A stretch of DNA of 64,000 nucleotides from NCBI GenBank assembly GCA_034509495.1, contig CM067506.1, positions 20,513,892 through 20,577,891 of the forward strand. The letters are read 5' to 3'. Both the position numbers and the translations under genes were made by a program. Shown here piece after piece: positions 46,750 to 57,426 of the stretch. Each line of letters begins with the position of its first letter. The first letter of the stretch is position 1. The DNA comes from Acestrorhynchus altus. Taxonomy: Eukaryota > Chordata > Actinopteri > Characiformes > Acestrorhynchidae. Under the pieces are notes generated by a model, which worked only from the letters and a program-made list of their open reading frames with translations, was not told where the DNA came from and made no database searches.

Positions 46750-48590
46750 AGAGGTAGAGTTTTGTTGATAATTAGGTTTGGAGAGTCAGAGAATTTAATT
46801 CACTCAAAATGTACATTTCCTTGATCTTTACTTTAACTGCATAGTTTTTCTTGCTCTTAATTTCTCCACTGTCAGAGTGCTTTTGGAAATATGCTAAAGA
46901 CTTCAATTAAGGTTATTATTGTGATCTATATATTTAAATGTACACAATGAGAAAGACAATTTCTTCCTTTTTGACTCACTAAAGGACCCCACACATTTTA
47001 ACTGTAGCGGCTTCAGTGGATTCTTATTCTGGACCAACCCTACCTCACATCTTCCACTTTGTTATCAATAGACTTTTTTTAAACAATATGCCACGGCCTC
47101 AAACCACTGGCTCCAAGCCATAATAGCAGCCTGGTGGTCAAGCACATGCACACACACCAACACTGTAGGTGGCTTCAGCCAGTTCTTCCATAAGAGCAGA
47201 GGCAGGGTTTCATTCATGCCAGTTTTCCCACAGAAACATCTTCCAGTTACACATTTGCTGGAGTAGCCAGTTCCTCTTTTTACATTCAAGCTGCATGTCT
47301 ACCGCAGCATCCTTTCATGTGTTGGTGATGACAGAGAGGGATCTTCTCCAAATGAGGATGAGCATCTACAATTAGCATCGCAAACTGAGTTGCAGAAATT
47401 TACTCAGACCTAAATTACAGTGAATTCAAGAAGCAGAATTTGGATTCATCTTAATTCAACCTTTAAACTGAAAATACAACAACCATTAGACAAAAGAATG
47501 AGTTTCAAACAAGGCATCAATTACCTCTTGATTAGCTACAAGCAACTTTAAATGGCTTTAAACCAATTTAAAGTAGCCATAATATAGGAAAAAATCCATA
47601 GTCTTAATGGACTTAATATTACAGATTATATATAAGATATAAAAGATACTATGTTGACATTATCAATATAGTATCCTTGGCAGGGATAAATAGAAAGTAT
47701 AAAATCTCTGCAAGGAACTGTGAATGATACATGGCTGATATGTAATTGTGGATTCTGCACAAAATTGAAGGGGGAGCCTAATAAATTTTGCCTTCTCTGC
47801 CCATGATAACAATTTGTATTTGACCAGAAGATTGCTGACCTTGCTGACCATGTGCTTCTGGATAACCATGCTGAGAGCAGCACACTGCATTATGTACAAA
47901 ATCAACAAACTGTAACGGTAGATGCAATCATTTCTACGTAGTATTGTATATATACTATATTTTAAATGGGAAAACACACTTGGTAAGATTTAGTATGCAC
48001 AGATTTAGTATTTCACTTGGTCATCAAAATAATTTAAGAATAAAACATTAGTGTGAAATGTTATAGCACTTTGCCCAATGAAGATAATTGTCCAATTATG
48101 GCTAATGATCCAGGAGAAACTTGCTTTTGGAGCTCACGTGTATTTTCCAAATATTCACTGAATCAGATATTCCAGTTTCATGCAAAAGTTGATTTGAGGA
48201 TGCTCATTATGCACATTCCTAAAAATAAAGCTTCTGAAAAGGGTTCTTTAGACGATGCCATAGAAGAACCATGTTTGGATCCATAAAGAATAACCTTTGT
48301 AACAGATTTGTGAAAAACATGTTAAAATAATTTACCAACTGAAAAGTTCTTCAAATACCTCATTTACAAACATTTCTTAATGGGACCTAGCATAATTATT
48401 CTATGACATCACTCAAAAACCTTTTGTAGCGCCTTTATTTTTAAAGAATGTACCTAACAAAAAGGAGACAAACTGCCTCTGAACCAGCAGAGGCAAGTTT
48501 CCAAAACATACCACTACACTGACTGTGTTAAATAGGGGCTTAGCAGTTAGCTGAGGTGTTGGATCAAGTGAGTTACAACAGAAATGTAAA
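46750..48590. other. Intergenic, no gene recognised
   Basis: Only a small GGTTCTTT-type fragment at 48,238-48,300. The frame at 47,065-47,289 (minus) has no family resemblance. Confidence 0.45.
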
Positions 48591-48639
48591 TGTGCAATGT
48601 GCAAGCACACAGGAATTACTGTTCTGCATTTTACCTCTC

Positions 48640-48863
48640 CGTGCAGAGAAACACACAATAAAGAGTGAATTCACACAGTAGGGGGCAGTGAGCACACATG
48701 CCTGGAGGGGTAGGCAGCCCTCTCCATGGCTCCCGGGGAGCAGCTGTGGAGGTAAGTGCCTTGCTCAAGGGCACTTCAATCATGTCTTGCCAGTTCAGGG
48801 AATCAAATCACCAACTTGCCAGTCAAAAGGCTGGTTTCCTAACTAACAGGCCACGACTGCCCT
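48640..48863 (-). repeat. tRNA-related SINE (family 2), reverse orientation
   Basis: Matches 32,319-32,542 in gcagtgagcacacatgcc, ctcaagggcacttcaatcat and gccagttcaggga. The head at the high end reads, on the minus strand, GGGCAGTCGTGGCCTGTTAG, a box-A-like motif. Confidence 0.65.
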
Positions 48864-48999
48864 AGCCAAAAGGGAGAGAATGAAATAAGCACTGCAGAAT
48901 GCATCATCTGTGAATAATGTGAATGTTTCTGATAGTTGGTTAAGGTTTAAAGACACTGCAGAAAACTAACTAATGATAAACAAAGGAAATCAAAAGTCA

Positions 49000-51579
49000 G
49001 TACATTTATACATTTATTACAATTAGCTCTTTGGCAATACAGTGCAGAATATCATAACACTGGATGGGACAAAATGAGAAAAGGGCTGTAATGGTTTCAA
49101 GTTAGCCAAAGAAAGAAAATACTAAGCCACACAGAAATGAGAAACATAAGGGAGGAACAAAAGTAAACAAAAAAGAGAAGCTATGTTCATCTATTACAAG
49201 AGCTAGTGCACTCTCAATGACCCCTACACAAAGTCTCTCCAAAAATTAAATAATTCTTCCTTTGTGCTATGGTAAAATAACTGATATGGCAAAGTGACCA
49301 TTTGAGCTTATAAAAGGTAATTGTAAATCATTTCTGTTTATTTTTATAGACAACAAGGAAAACAAAGTTGAAGTATTTAATAGATGACTACAGGGGTGAA
49401 AAAAAATTGTGCGACATGGGAGGAGTATCATAAGAGTTTTAGTATTAGTCCACATAAAATTTCACATAAGCAATATTACTCACTGGCAGCAAATGTATGA
49501 AGTGATGATAATTGCAGTTCCGTTCTCTCTGTATTTACAAAACAAAATCCCTTCATGCAGACAATCAGAAAAATGAACCATTACATGCTGAAAAGAGCTA
49601 GTGTGAATGGAAATGTCTTCAATGATTCACTCCACAGTCTTCAAATAAATATGTTCCCATTAGCGAATGTCAGATGTCTTTAAGACCTAGTGTGATTTAC
49701 TGCTGAATGAAGACATTAATGCATTTTAACAATGAAAAATGGACTATGGAAGGACACATGGAACATGGGGTAGAATGGCCTGTAGTGGTTATAAGGTCTG
49801 ATGCAGCACAATGCTCCTTAAGGGGTCAAAGTCACTAGTTCTTTAGTGTTTTCTGCTGCCTCCAAAACAACAGACTCAACTTATGAGCTATGTTTCAAAC
49901 CTTTCATGAATCTTTAATCAGGAAAACAGCACTAATCTCTGAAGGGCTGCAGGTCTCCAGCCCTATACTTTGAGTATTAACATTAGTGTCTCTTTGAAAA
50001 TCAGCCATACAAATTATGACCAGCACTTTCTTCAACATGAAGCCCTGAGGTTAGCTAACTGCTTTTCTCATAAAGATAGAAAACTGATCTAACAGCAGGT
50101 CCATCTACATACTTTTCCTACTTTTGATTGCTGACAGTACAGATTACAGGACACTAGATAAAAGAAACAATGGGACCATAGAAGGTTGAACAAAAGTTCT
50201 CAAAAATGAGAAAAAGAATGACTGCTATGACAAACAACATCATGAAAAAAAATGAAAAATGCGTATAATTAACTGGAATTGTAGTCAACAGTTTGGGGAA
50301 ATACCATTGATTACTATGAGAAATCAAAACACTATTAAAATACAAACTGTCTACCAATACTTGAAATAATTGACATTTCAAATAGCAGTGTGTACTGATG
50401 TATAAAGTGCAATAATACATAAAACCAAAAAATGAAAAGAAATATAAAGTTGATCCAACAGTCCACATTTCTTTGGCAAATTCTGGCTTTAACCCATCTC
50501 ATATTAGTGTCCCTTAACAAAAATGAATACATTAAGGGTTTGTTGAGAAAAGAACAGCACTAAGTTGGCTTACTCCTGTTAAGCCTAATATCTCACGGAT
50601 AGTCTTAAATCAAATAAAGTATTGTCACAAACACACTGATGACTAAACCTGGAGTGTCTACATATTTAAACTTAACCTTAAAAAAATACATGCATAAATA
50701 TAAAATGGTGTTTCCCCTCCATATAAAAGATTTTCTCTCAATCTGAACACCACAGAAAATAGGATATGACTATAAATTCTGCACACCTTTAAATGGGAGG
50801 TCTAAACTGCAGCATTTTCTGCTTTTTGTTTTGTTTTTTTTGTTGAACTATTTTGTTGTTAAGGCTGTGCAGGAAATGGAGCTAAGGCCTCGTCACACCT
50901 CAGCAGTAGGAAAAGGAATTTGCTTGAGATGAGCTGAAATATCAGTGCTGGTCTGCAGCTCTCCTTTGGTTTGGTGGTGTTGGCACAAGAAAAGAGGAAG
51001 AGATAAGATGATGGGATAGAAAACGCCTCACAGCCGGGGCTGTGGCTTGGTCAAACGCTCAATGCTATGTGCACCACCCAAACCTCACCTCATCAGAGGC
51101 GGCCCACTTTTCCCAGGAGTGCTCCCATCTTCACTCTCCTGCTCGAAGAAGCATGCATGCTTGAAATGATGTCACAGAATGCTGAAGCAAATTCAAAGGC
51201 ACTGAGGTCATCTCTGATCTGAACCAAAAACGGCATAGTAAGACAAAAGGGGTCCTGTTCCCACTGAGAACTGATGTGAACCAAAAAAACAAAGATAAGC
51301 TCCTAAACTCATGCAGTCCCAGAGAATACACTCTATTTTCTGAAAAAGAGAGAGAGAGTGTGAGCTAAATAGCATGAGAAAGTGTGTGACAGCAAGAGAC
51401 TGCGCAAGAGCAACCAGATGGAATCGCAAAAGCAACCAGGAGAAATGGTGAGAGAAAGCAAGAACGCGAGACAGTACAACAGAAAAAGAGAGCGCAACAG
51501 CAACCAGGAAAGAGCAGGAGAGGCAGCAAAGAAAGAAAGAGAGAAACAGGGAGCAGGAGAGATTCGATTCAGTTCAGAA
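49000..51579 (-). other. ttc31: Likely ttc31-like 3' UTR
   Basis: No ORF homology and few repeats appear downstream of the stop. A minus-strand AATAAA lies at 49,013-49,018 and another at about 49,338. The first few hundred bases are strongly CT-rich on the coding strand and hold three near-identical 15-mers. The extent is inferred, not demonstrated. Confidence 0.35.
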
Positions 51580-51715
51580 TCAGGGCTGCCAGGGTTTCCG
51601 GTCTTTGCCTCTCTGTTCAGGAATGTGTTTATAGCGACACTTGTCCCCAAAATGACAGCCAGTGGTCCTCCAAAAATAACACTCATCTCCATTGACAGGG
51701 CCTTTGCGCCTTAGC
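51580..51715 (-). CDS. ttc31: ttc31-like last coding exon with CCCH zinc finger
   Basis: 136 nt from a CTCCAG acceptor to TGA at 51,580-51,582. It encodes LRRKGPVNGDECYFWRTTGC, HFGDKCRYKH and IPEQRGKDRKPWQP. The finger is C-x7-C-x5-C-x3-H, a spacing typical of RNA-binding CCCH fingers. Confidence 0.92.
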
Positions 51716-54022
51716 CTGGAGGAGAGACACACATTGATATGCAAGCAGTGTGTTAAATGACCACAGCACAGCACAGAACCAGTTAATGCATAAAGTTTCA
51801 GAAGCCAAATTAATGCAAAGTTCATTACCCAGAAGTGCCAGTAGCCTGTGGAGCAGTGGGAACAGGAAAAGGTCTCTGGATGCGTCTGTCTGGATAACGA
51901 ACAACTAGCCGTGTGTTCTCTATTCCATAGCCCTGTTTTAAACAATAACGTATGTTACAAACAAATGCTCCAGGTTTGGAAAATCAGATACACAAGCAAT
52001 GAGTCAATCAGATAATCTGCTTAAACTGTATAATGAGAATAACTACTTAATTCGCATGGTGATTTGGTGACATACAATGGCGTTCATTTTCCTACTCGGA
52101 CACTTACATTCAGTTTTTCCATTGCACGCATGGCCATTTGAGCATTCTTAAAATTTACAAAAGCACAAAACCGCTCGTGCAGCACTCGGATGCTCTCAAT
52201 CTCTCCATAGCTGGAACAATAAGAGAGAATTGAGTCAGCAGTTACACAGAACAAGAAGATGGAAAAATAAACAGTGAGCGTAATATAGCAGAGCCCAATG
52301 AGAATTGAGGGCAGCAGCCTCACTTTTTGAAAAGGTCCCGCAGGTGCTTTTCTGTCAGTTCTGTGGTTACATTACCCACCCAGAGAGAAGGGCAAGGGCT
52401 TCTGAGAGAATGAGGGAGAGAGATAATGAGCAAACCCCTGAGAGACACATGCAATATGCATGCAATAATGCAAAATCTAAGAAACATTGCAAGCATCTGT
52501 TTTGACTTACCCTGGTTGAAGGAGGGAACAGTCGTGGTTTGCTGCTGTTAAAACAAAATCAAAGTTATCTTCTAAGTAGATGTTCAATATTTTTGCATTT
52601 AGCTCCCTGTGATCTGCAAAGGCCAGATAATATTACTGCAATATCGCCCTCAAGTGGCTGAAAGAACTATTACGCTCTTCCTTTCAGTCATTCATTCTCA
52701 TTCACTACCAGCCTACCTCTGGCTGTTAGAACAGCCTGTACTGTGCTGTATTTCTCAAGCAGATACACACTTTGCTCCTCTTCATAACCAAGATCCTGAT
52801 GAACAATGGAAAGCATAAAGACAGGCCTTTTATCTTTTTCAGCCTTCATTACATAAATTCTATCAGCTAAGTGACATTTTCTGCAATCCGACATAACCAG
52901 GAATTTCATATTTTTAAATAATTTTAATCTGACAGTTCTTTACATTGTCACAATATACTGATGAATGGACCAATAGAAACACCCCAAAGTGACATGTAAT
53001 AAACTCTTTTAGTTGATTTTCATTGAAAGTTACAAAGGTTTTTTGAAATTGTGCAAAATCTTGGAGGCTTTCGCATGAAATGAGACAAAATTAAATTCTA
53101 TAATTAGGGCCCAATATCAAAATCTTTGATTTTGCGTATGGAATTAAAAAAATATATTAGAAAGGCAAATGTACTGTCAGGAGTCTTGCCCAAGGGCTCA
53201 TTCATACAGTGAGATACTAATGCCCAGGTGGGCAACTGTACCCATCTGACATGGGGGCAACAGAACTACCCACTACACTACAAAAACTAACCATGAGCTG
53301 TAGTACTTTGCAGTAAAAGAGGTCATTGACTGCCTCTTCACAATCTTTATCCAGCTTCAGCACTTGCTCCATTGCTTTCTCAGCCTCGCCGTACCTCTAG
53401 AAAACACAAATACATGTATTGTTTCAGTGCTGTTTGGAATAATTGTATTTATTTACTTATTAGTAACTCTCACAAATATATACTCTACTAAAGGCCTCAG
53501 CATACCGTAAGACCCATCAAGGCGCTTCCTTTCCGGTAATGTCCTTTAGGCCATTCTGGGGACATCTGAATAGATTTTTCAGCATCAGCAAGTGCCAGGG
53601 GGTACTGCTCCAGACAGTAGTAACAATATGAGCGATTCCCAAAAAACCTGCAATTTTACACAACAAAAGTGACTTTAAATAGAAATAACACTGTATGAAA
53701 TTACATGGCAGAGCAATCAAACATGCAAATGAAATCTTTGTAGGGCAGTACCTGTAGTCCTTTGGGTCATATTTGATAGCTTCTGTAAACATACTAACAG
53801 CCTGAGTGTACTGCCCTTCCTGCACCAGTCTGATCCCCTTTTCTGCAGTAGACAAAAAGAAAATGCACACAAAGAAATATTTATGAATGATTATGTATTT
53901 AGGATTTCACTGCTTTTTAAGCCAAGAAGAAAATAGTGATAAAATCATCTTGCTCAACACTCATGTAATACACGAAAAATAAAATTCCCAACTTTGCCCA
54001 TCTTCAAATGAGTTCAAGTTTA

Positions 54023-54096
<74 letters not shown>

Positions 54097-57000
54097 ACAC
54101 CTGTCAGTGAAGCACTTATTTTAGTCACAGAGTCACTAGATCCACTGACCTGTGAGTTAAATCAACAGACAGACACTGCATCAATGAGATCATACAAGAG
54201 TAAACATGATTTGAGGGAGCTGCTTGATAAAGCACAGCTGTTACATTGCATTTCTAAGCAGCAGGTCACAGTCAGCTAGTCTATATAGTCTATAAGGCTT
54301 TAACAGGACTTTCTCAGCCTCTTCAAAACAATCACTGGGTTTAAGCATTTTAGTCATCCATAAAGCAGTCCAAACTGGCCATGTTGTGATTGCCAAACTT
54401 GATGCCCAAAAATATTGAAGATTTAGAACCAGTGTTACTGATTCTGGATCTGGAGAGAACAGCTCAGTTTGTTGCTTTCCTTGCTCAAACAAACATTCTA
54501 AACCAGAAAATATAAACAAGGACCAAAGATTCCAGAAAATTCTCTGTGTAGGCAAGGTGTGTCAGCAAATCCAGCATTATAAAATTATATATTATACAAA
54601 TATTCAGTGCTACAAGTCATAGCATTATGACCATAATTTAGCAGTTTAGCTCTTGGGCTCCACCTACAGTTGGGAAGTGTAATTTGCGCTTTTCATGCTT
54701 TTCACACACACTTCTGGACAAGCTGTGTGAAGTGAATGAAGCATATTGATCTGAGGTCAAGTTATTTTCTAAGCTGCATAATGGAGTTTTTAGCCTGTCA
54801 AACCATGAGCCACCACAACATTGACCCTATTCTCCCTATTCCAGTCAGTGGAGCATCAACTTGATTTTGAAGCTGTAATTTTTAGGTAAAAAATACTGCA
54901 TTAAGTTGGTTTCTCAGAAGTACTTTATTCTTCTGCCACAGTGGTCATATATGCTGTGAGCGTATTGTAAAATACTTGCATGTCGTAGTACACGTCCTCA
55001 TTTGATACCGAGTGCTGTGTCAAAGGTGCACTGTTTACTGTGCCTACGTTCTTTTATTAAATATCAAATTTAATTCACCCCCAAAAATCGATCCCAATTT
55101 GGCAAAAATTAAAATGGTCAATTAACCAACTGTGTTAGGACTCTCCCCATCACGGACGATGCTTCCAATACTAGGATTGTGAAGAAACGCACATGCCTCC
55201 TCCAACACATATGAAGCCTGCCACTGCCTCTTGTCAAACTGCTGCCATTGCATTATTGCTGGGCAGCCAATGCACTCCGATACAATGTCTAACAGAAACT
55301 TGTGCTGGCATCATCTCTCCCCACATTACTCACTCTCTCTGGCGATCTACCCATCCAGATAGAGTATGGCCAATTTTATTCTTTCAGACTCTGGCTGCCG
55401 ATGGCAAGCTGCATGACCTATGATCCTAATTATAGTGCTAGCACATTAGCCTGCTCTGCCACCCTGTTGCTCCCCGACCATGAAGCTTAAAGGTTAGATT
55501 GAAGATGAGAGGTCCAGTTGATATTTTGCATAGGTTTATAAGATACTCAAAGAGTCTCACGGCCACTGAATATTAAGCTTATTTTATCAGAAGCCCACTC
55601 ACCTCCCTGGTTCTGGCCTCATTTTCTTTGTTCTCTTTGGATTTGCGACCTGCTTTGCTCTTGGCTTTAGGCCTGATGTGACTAACAGCATTAACAACAA
55701 AGGCACTGCTTACATCCCATTCCGGCTCCTGAACAAGAGAAAATGAAACAGAGTGTCAAGTTTAATAAAGGCCTGTTGAAGCACACTCGTGTTTCCAAAC
55801 GTCTGGCCTTAGAGAGTCTGATTTTGGTTTTGGTGAAAAGTCCTGTGTTTCAGAATGGTGTGCAGTACCTCTTCACAGGTTCGGGCTGAGCACTGCTGGT
55901 TGCCCTTGTTCCCTGAGGCCAGTGGTGGCGTGGCATTGCCCTTACACGGAAGAACGTCTGGCTTCTCCTCCAACATGTTCACATCCTCTCGCTCATCCTC
56001 TGCCTCAGAATCACTGTCCTCCAACTCTGAGTCAACCACACTCACCTCACCACACTTTTCCTCCTCCTCCTCCTAAGGATACATTTTTAGAATGTACACA
56101 TGCACAATATCACTTTGTTCATGCGTGTGAAGCATTCTGAGGTTACTTACTGTAGCACTATGCTGATGGTCACATACCTGCATTGTAGACTCATCCTGTT
56201 TAACGCTCTCAAGTTTCTTCCGTTCCCGCTGACGCTGAACATTTAAAAAAAAAAAAAAAAAAAAGGTAATTTTATAAACATTTTCCCTAGCACGCCTCAT
56301 TCCCTGTCAGAAGGAAACCTTTTGTTTTAAAATAAACATCCCAATAGTTTATCAATACATCTTTCCATTAAATAGATCATTTCGAGCCAATCAAACTCTG
56401 GTCCACTTATGTGTTAATACCATTACATCTACAGTAACAGTAACTAGCTGTCTTAACAGTTCAAAAACCAACACATCTCATCACCCCAAGAGCACCATTC
56501 CCCACTGTGAAACATGGTGGTGGCAGCATCATGCTGTGGTGATGTTTTTCAGCGACAGGAACTGGCAAATTGGTCCGAGTCGAAGGGAAGGTGGACGGAT
56601 ACTTTCGCAAGGCACTGTATACACATACATAATAGTGTGACAGTACCTTCTTCACCCATAACATTATTTTAAATAATAGCTTGTTAAAAGGATGTTTTTC
56701 CCTAATCATCTACAAAAAGCAAAAAGCATCAGTTTAAAAGATGAAAATACACAAAACAATGTAAACATCAAAATATATTAACTAAATAATTAACCTTCAG
56801 AAATGTAGCTAAATTGGCAACTACAGGTTTTATTATTAAACCCATATAAAAATTATTAAGGTGAAGTCCATCAACATGCAAGGTGCATTTTTATACTCAA
56901 AATCCTAATCATGTGACAAAATATTGCAATCTAACTGGCAGTACAATGGAGCTCAATTACTGAACAGAACTAAAGATCTGCAATTTGTCTGGCTGCTCAG

Positions 57001-57426
57001 CGGAGCACAGCCCCAATGGTCAGCAGCTGGACGCTTCTGAAACAATGTTTATTGAAATTATTATTACTATTATACTTGTTACTGTTATAATAATAATAAT
57101 AATAATAAAATTAAATTTTTATATTTTCTTTTCTTTACAAATTGTGTGTGTGTGTGTGTCTCCAACCAACAAACCTTCTTCTTAGCTCTTCGCCTCTTTG
57201 CTCTCTTCCTGGCCTTCTTCTCTTCGCTGAGACCCTCCTCTCCATTCAACACACCCTGACCCCAAAAACACACTGTTGCTTAGTTTTCTCATGCTCCCCA
57301 ACAAAACACACACACACACACACACCACTCATATAAAGGGAACTTCCTGTACCTGTGAGAGAGTGTCCTGGTTGCAGTCGGAGGTGGCACTGGTCTCCAT
57401 CTCCTCAGGACTTTCATTACTGGAGC
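51580..57426 (-). CDS. ttc31: TTC31-like TPR/RRM/CCCH protein, 15 coding exons found, 5' end missing
   Basis: I chained 15 exons with compatible phases into 1,463 nt (about 486 residues plus stop). The order is: acidic segment; KR-rich segments (KKARKRAKRRRAKKK, RQRERKKLES); an E/D-rich stretch; EWDVSSAFVV; TPR repeats beginning EKGIRLVQEGQYTQAVSMF; an RRM with RNP2-like LWVGNV and RNP1-like RFCAFVNF; and a CCCH finger of spacing C-x7-C-x5-C-x3-H near the C-terminus. Human TTC31 shares FGNRSxC, ALADA, PxWPxG, ALMGL and the basic K/R stretch in the same order. As I recall it, human TTC31 lacks the RRM and the zinc finger. The architecture suggests an intracellular RNA-associated protein, but the function is not established. 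Homologous N-terminal exons (over 100 residues in human) were not located. Confidence 0.85.
51829..51932 (-). CDS. ttc31: ttc31-like exon N
   Basis: 104 nt, phase 0 in and phase 2 out. It encodes GYGIENTRLVVRYPDRRIQR and a proline-rich tail (PFPVPTAPQATGTSG). The first part completes the RRM (ENTRLVVRYP). Confidence 0.88.
52108..52210 (-). CDS. ttc31: ttc31-like exon M, rest of the RRM core
   Basis: 103 nt, phase 2 in and phase 0 out, GTAAGT donor. It encodes YGEIESIRVLHERFCAFVNF and KNAQMAMRAMEKLN. RFCAFVNF fits the RNP1 consensus, with two aromatic positions likely to contact RNA. Confidence 0.92.
52324..52401 (-). CDS. ttc31: ttc31-like exon L, start of the RRM
   Basis: 78 nt, phase 2 on both sides, GTGAGG donor. 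It encodes SPCPSLWVGNVTTELTEKHL and RDLFKK. LWVGNV is an RNP2-type strand. Confidence 0.9.
52511..52544 (-). CDS. ttc31: ttc31-like exon K, 34-nt microexon
   Basis: An AACAG acceptor and GTAAGT donor bound 34 nt, phase 1 in and phase 2 out, encoding ANHDCSLLQPG. It is the only segment I found that restores frame between exons J and L. Confidence 0.75.
52717..52795 (-). CDS. ttc31: ttc31-like exon J
   Basis: 79 nt, phase 0 in and phase 1 out. It encodes DLGYEEEQSVYLLEKYSTVQ and AVLTAR, probably a helical linker between the TPR block and the RRM. Confidence 0.85.
53165..53285 (-). repeat. SINE-like fragment, reverse orientation
   Basis: On the minus strand it begins GTAGTGTAGTGGGTAGTTCT, a tRNA box-A-like start, and ends near the cttgcccaagggct common to fish SINEs. 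It is in ttc31-like intron I-J. Confidence 0.4.
53292..53396 (-). CDS. ttc31: ttc31-like exon I, third TPR-like helix pair
   Basis: 105 nt, phase 0 on both sides. It encodes RYGEAEKAMEQVLKLDKDCE and EAVNDLFYCKVLQLM. Confidence 0.9.
53506..53647 (-). CDS. ttc31: ttc31-like exon H, second TPR
   Basis: 142 nt, phase 2 in and phase 0 out. It encodes FFGNRSYCYYCLEQYPLALA, DAEKSIQMSPEWPKGHYRKG and SALMGLT, the block most similar to human TTC31. Confidence 0.94.
53752..53842 (-). CDS. ttc31: ttc31-like exon G, first TPR
   Basis: 91 nt, phase 1 in and phase 2 out. It encodes KGIRLVQEGQYTQAVSMFTE and AIKYDPKDYR, a canonical TPR helix pair. Human TTC31 has LGTSFAQNGFYHEAVVLF here. Confidence 0.92.
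54025..54093. repeat. (GT)n microsatellite next to a splice donor
   Basis: About 33 units. It begins at base 8 of the intron after ttc31-like exon F. Confidence 0.97.
54101..54149 (-). CDS. ttc31: ttc31-like exon F, short connector before the TPRs
   Basis: 49 nt between an AACTCACAG acceptor and a GTGTGT donor, phase 0 in and phase 1 out. It encodes VSGSSDSVTKISASLT, with the next residue completed as E at the start of TPR1. It was found only because the flanking exons required a phase 0-to-1 connector. A CA/GT microsatellite starts at intron base 8. Confidence 0.72.
54155..55079. other. ttc31-like intron E-F, left part
   Basis: Holds a minus-strand open frame at 54,241-54,555 without recognisable homology. 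It is probably repeat-derived or chance. Confidence 0.4.
55080..55480 (-). repeat. tRNA-derived SINE (family 1), reverse orientation
   Basis: Matches the reverse complement of 45,188-45,594 (gaagcctgccactgcctctt; ctgccgatggcaagctgcat). The head is at the high-coordinate end. In ttc31-like intron E-F. Confidence 0.72.
55603..55728 (-). CDS. ttc31: ttc31-like exon E
   Basis: 126 nt, phase 0 on both sides, GTGAGT donor. It encodes EPEWDVSSAFVVNAVSHIRP and a lysine-rich tail (KSKAGRKSKENKENEARTRE). DVSSAFV corresponds to DLSSTFV of human TTC31. Confidence 0.84.
55869..56072 (-). CDS. ttc31: ttc31-like exon D, acidic region
   Basis: 204 nt, phase 0 on both sides. It starts with five glutamates (four GAG codons and a GAA), then SVVDSELEDSDSEAEDERED and a less charged tail ending CSARTCEE. 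Probably disordered. Confidence 0.82.
56178..56234 (-). CDS. ttc31: ttc31-like exon C
   Basis: 57 nt, phase 0 on both sides, GTATGT donor. It encodes RQRERKKLESVKQDESTMQ, aligning with RQKERKRQERLEQ of human TTC31. Confidence 0.8.
56463..56625 (+). mobile_element. Internally deleted Tc1-like fragment
   Basis: ctgtgaaacatggtggtggc and gcatcatgctgtggtgatgt encode the KHGGGSIMLW-type transposase motif. It runs directly into the right terminal sequence tactttcgcaaggcactgta, so the intervening coding part is deleted. In ttc31-like intron B-C. Confidence 0.7.
57089..57159. repeat. (ATA)n and (GT)n short repeats
   Basis: An ATA run at about 57,089-57,109 and a GT run at 57,143-57,159, between ttc31-like exons B and C. 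Confidence 0.85.
57175..57255 (-). CDS. ttc31: ttc31-like exon B, basic KR-rich segment
   Basis: 81 nt, phase 0 on both sides. It encodes GVLNGEEGLSEEKKARKRAK and RRRAKKK, matching the KAEKKRLKKK region of human TTC31. It could be a nuclear localisation signal or a helical basic segment. A GT repeat lies just downstream in the intron. Confidence 0.8.
57305..57326. repeat. (CA)n short repeat
   Basis: CA run in the short intron between ttc31-like exons A and B. Confidence 0.85.
57353..57426 (-). CDS. ttc31: ttc31-like exon A (first found)
   Basis: 74 nt between a CAACAG acceptor and CAG/GTACAG donor, phase 1 in and phase 0 out. It encodes SSNESPEEMETSATSDC and NQDTLSQ, an acidic serine-rich stretch. 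It is weakly conserved, so support comes mainly from splice sites and phase. Confidence 0.6.

Noticed and set aside
51333..51714. Overlapping long frames on both strands (110-119 codons)
   Set aside because: They arise from purine/pyrimidine-rich repeat-like sequence in the ttc31-like 3' UTR and overlap the true CCCH exon in other frames.
54241..54555. 104-codon minus-strand frame in ttc31-like intron E-F
   Set aside because: No domain or family resemblance, no splice sites compatible with neighbouring exons; probably repeat-derived or chance.
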